Assembly: GCA_040223695.1 (NCBI GenBank)
Contig: JAVKFU010000020.1
Span: 1 to 64,000, forward strand
DNA length: 64,000 nucleotides
Source: Deltaproteobacteria bacterium
GTDB lineage: Bacteria; Desulfobacterota_D; UBA1144; Nemesobacterales; UBA2774
Reading direction: 5' to 3'
Positions 62,728 to 64,000 of the stretch are shown piece by piece (the stretch's first letter is position 1; every line of letters starts with the position of its first letter). A program made the translations under genes and the position numbers. Below the pieces are notes generated by a model. It saw only the letters and a program-made list of their open reading frames with translations, did not search any database and was not told where the DNA came from.

Positions 62728-64000
62728 TCATTTTTTTATTGTCTTCAGCTTTACCAGCAGGTCTTTTAATTCGGCAATATCACGCTCATTTCCCGATTTG
62801 CCGAATCTCAGGCCAAGATATTTATCCGTGAGAATGTTCATTACAGGGGCACCGGGCCATGCCCGGGCGCTCAGAAACTCCGCAAATTCCCTTGGGGTCA
62901 TATATTCAGGTTTTCTATGGCCCCTTCCGGACATAAGTTTTAAAGCATCCCTGTAAACCCTGGATGCTTTGTTTTCGAGCCTGTTATCCCTCTTCAGGAA
63001 TAAGGGTTTTAGCTGAGGTCTCGTTACAATAATCCAGGCGAAGAATACAATTACGGCGGCAACCGCTATATATCTTTTGTCAAATCCGATTTTGAACTTC
63101 AGCGCGCTTGAGATCTTCCTGTTCTGCCACCTCCACTTATCTCGCACTCCGCTCAAGAGGCGGACTTGATCCCTCTGGCTAAAATCAATAACGTATCTGC
63201 TCCATCTGAATCTGAGATAGTCCATATAGGAAGAGACGGCTGAAAGCAATAAGTGCGTCCCCGCTTCACCCCCCTCGGGAGTCGGATCGAACGTAACCCA
63301 CCCGTACTCTGGGAACAGCACCTCTACCCATGAGTGCGCATCGCTCTCCCGTACCAGGAAAAATTCTCCGTGCTCGTTCCACTTGCCCCCGATAAAGCCG
63401 TTTACTATCCTTGCGGGAACTCCGGCTTCTCTTAAAAGAATCACCATAGCGGTTGCGAAGTACTCGCAGTGTCCTTCCTTTATCCCAAACAGAAAATCCT
63501 CGAGGGGAAAATCATCTGTTCCCTCCTCAAGCGTCCTCGTGTAATTATAATTCGTGACAAGATAACGCCTGACCGAGACCGCCCGGTCGTAATTGTTGCC
63601 GTCATTGGATGTAATCTCCATAGCCAGCTCCTTTACCCTTTCGCCAAGCTCCGGAAGCTGGAGATACTTCTTCAGCGCATCATCCGGGTAGCCGGAATTA
63701 TCATTCCGCAACTCTTCAGAGGATGGCACGCTCATTTCAGAAGACGCGAAATATTTTATTCTGTTCGTCATCCTGTCGGGCAGAATGTAGGAGTCGTTTA
63801 TAGACGCTACCCTTCCCCCGGGGACTGCCCTGTAGCCCGCGGGCATGTTCGCCGCGAACAGGACATCGGTATCTATAGGCTCGGTAATGATCTCCTGAAG
63901 CAGCTCATCTCTAATTTCATCCTTTATCACTACCCCGCCTCGGGGGGCAGCCCTGTATACCATGTAGCCCTGCTCCCCTGCCCTCCAGACGGCACCGTCG
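62728..64000 (-). CDS. Transglutaminase-like TgpA-type protein, cut by window edge
   Basis: The C-terminal part of a transglutaminase-fold membrane protein; the frame stays open to position 64000 (DGAVWRAGEQGYMVYRAAP), so the true start is outside. The catalytic triad is visible: Cys in KEGHCEYFATAMV, His in SDAHSWVEVL and Asp in WVTFDPTPEGG. A TM segment (YIAVAAVIVFFAWIIVT) and a DUF4129-like tail (TPREFAEFL, then LLVKLKTIKK) follow. The family contains bacterial protein cross-linking or cell-wall enzymes; its target is unknown. The nearest upstream gene for rimP is this one, and the hairpin may end its transcript. Confidence 0.85.
   Translation of the reverse strand, partial: DGAVWRAGEQGYMVYRAAPRGGVVIKDEIRDELLQEIITEPIDTDVLFAANMPAGYRAVPGGRVASINDSYILPDRMTNRIKYFASSEMSVPSSEELRNDNSGYPDDALKKYLQLPELGERVKELAMEITSNDGNNYDRAVSVRRYLVTNYNYTRTLEEGTDDFPLEDFLFGIKEGHCEYFATAMVILLREAGVPARIVNGFIGGKWNEHGEFFLVRESDAHSWVEVLFPEYGWVTFDPTPEGGEAGTHLLLSAVSSYMDYLRFRWSRYVIDFSQRDQVRLLSGVRDKWRWQNRKISSALKFKIGFDKRYIAVAAVIVFFAWIIVTRPQLKPLFLKRDNRLENKASRVYRDALKLMSGRGHRKPEYMTPREFAEFLSARAWPGAPVMNILTDKYLGLRFGKSGNERDIAELKDLLVKLKTIKK

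Overview
The window comes from a Gram-negative bacterium: it carries bamA, a Skp-type chaperone, the Lol lipoprotein-release genes, a signal-peptide-bearing outer-membrane CopB and RND efflux. GC is near one half by eye. Gene order (rimP-nusA-infB-DUF503-rbfA-nrnA-truB-rpsO-pnp, pyrR-pyrB-pyrC, gmk-rel, four tRNAs before tuf) is of the Deltaproteobacteria/Desulfobacterota-to-Nitrospirota type. I cannot fix the phylum; an uncultured lineage such as Candidatus Dadabacteria is a guess. Translation starts include several TTG/GTG codons, and a recurring arrangement puts a sigma70-type -10 box 6-14 nt before an ATG with no Shine-Dalgarno, which points to leaderless or near-leaderless mRNAs. No CRISPR array, insertion sequence, rRNA or phage gene is visible, and no gene-free gap exceeds 300 nt.

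Layout. 1-620: start of tuf and the tRNA set Thr-Tyr-Gly-Thr, all leftward. 754-7587: leftward envelope operon lysS-lolC/E-lolD-bamA-skp-fabZ. 7679-9979: thioesterase, MFS transporter, and a short anchored protein of unknown role. 9998-18146: leftward housekeeping genes in three apparent units (manC; gmk-rel; lepB-small membrane protein-pyrR-pyrB-pyrC). 18262-19667: a membrane-anchored DUF4124/Mrr-like protein and a HAD phosphatase. 19889-26825: a rightward arsenic cluster. 26996-36937: mixed genes (TlpA/CcdA, phosphopantetheinyl transferase, zinc ribbon, malic enzyme, CDF metal transporter with a His-rich secreted protein, HAD phosphatase, aldo/keto reductase, fused trehalose synthase/phosphatase). 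37059-48836: rightward copper/silver resistance cluster. 48880-51875: GAF-GAF-GGDEF cyclase and two cytochrome c maturation genes. 51888-62595: leftward translation/RNA operon. 62728-64000: truncated transglutaminase.

The most interesting region is 19889-26825. An ArsR repressor, an ArsM-type arsenite methyltransferase, a CPYC alkylhydroperoxidase-like protein, an ArsS-type radical SAM enzyme and a CofC-like sugar transferase form the known arsenosugar set. They run without a break into a complete pstS-pstC-pstA-pstB importer. PstS starts 6 nt after the transferase, pstC and pstA overlap their upstream genes, and phoU is absent. The arrangement couples arsenic detoxification (As(III) to dimethylarsenic to deoxyadenosyl-arsenic to arsenosugar) to phosphate or arsenate uptake.

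The copper region combines a CusCBA efflux pump that keeps the three Cu/Ag methionines in CusA, a CopA multicopper oxidase with a Met/His-rich insert, CopB, an amino-acid permease, a His-tailed cytochrome c and a small TRASH-like cysteine protein. Other points for follow-up are a terminator-like hairpin between promoter and start codon of rimP-nusA (possible NusA-sensitive attenuator), an inverted repeat centred on the -10 of the tRNA-tuf promoter, and the degenerate Mrr-like membrane protein.
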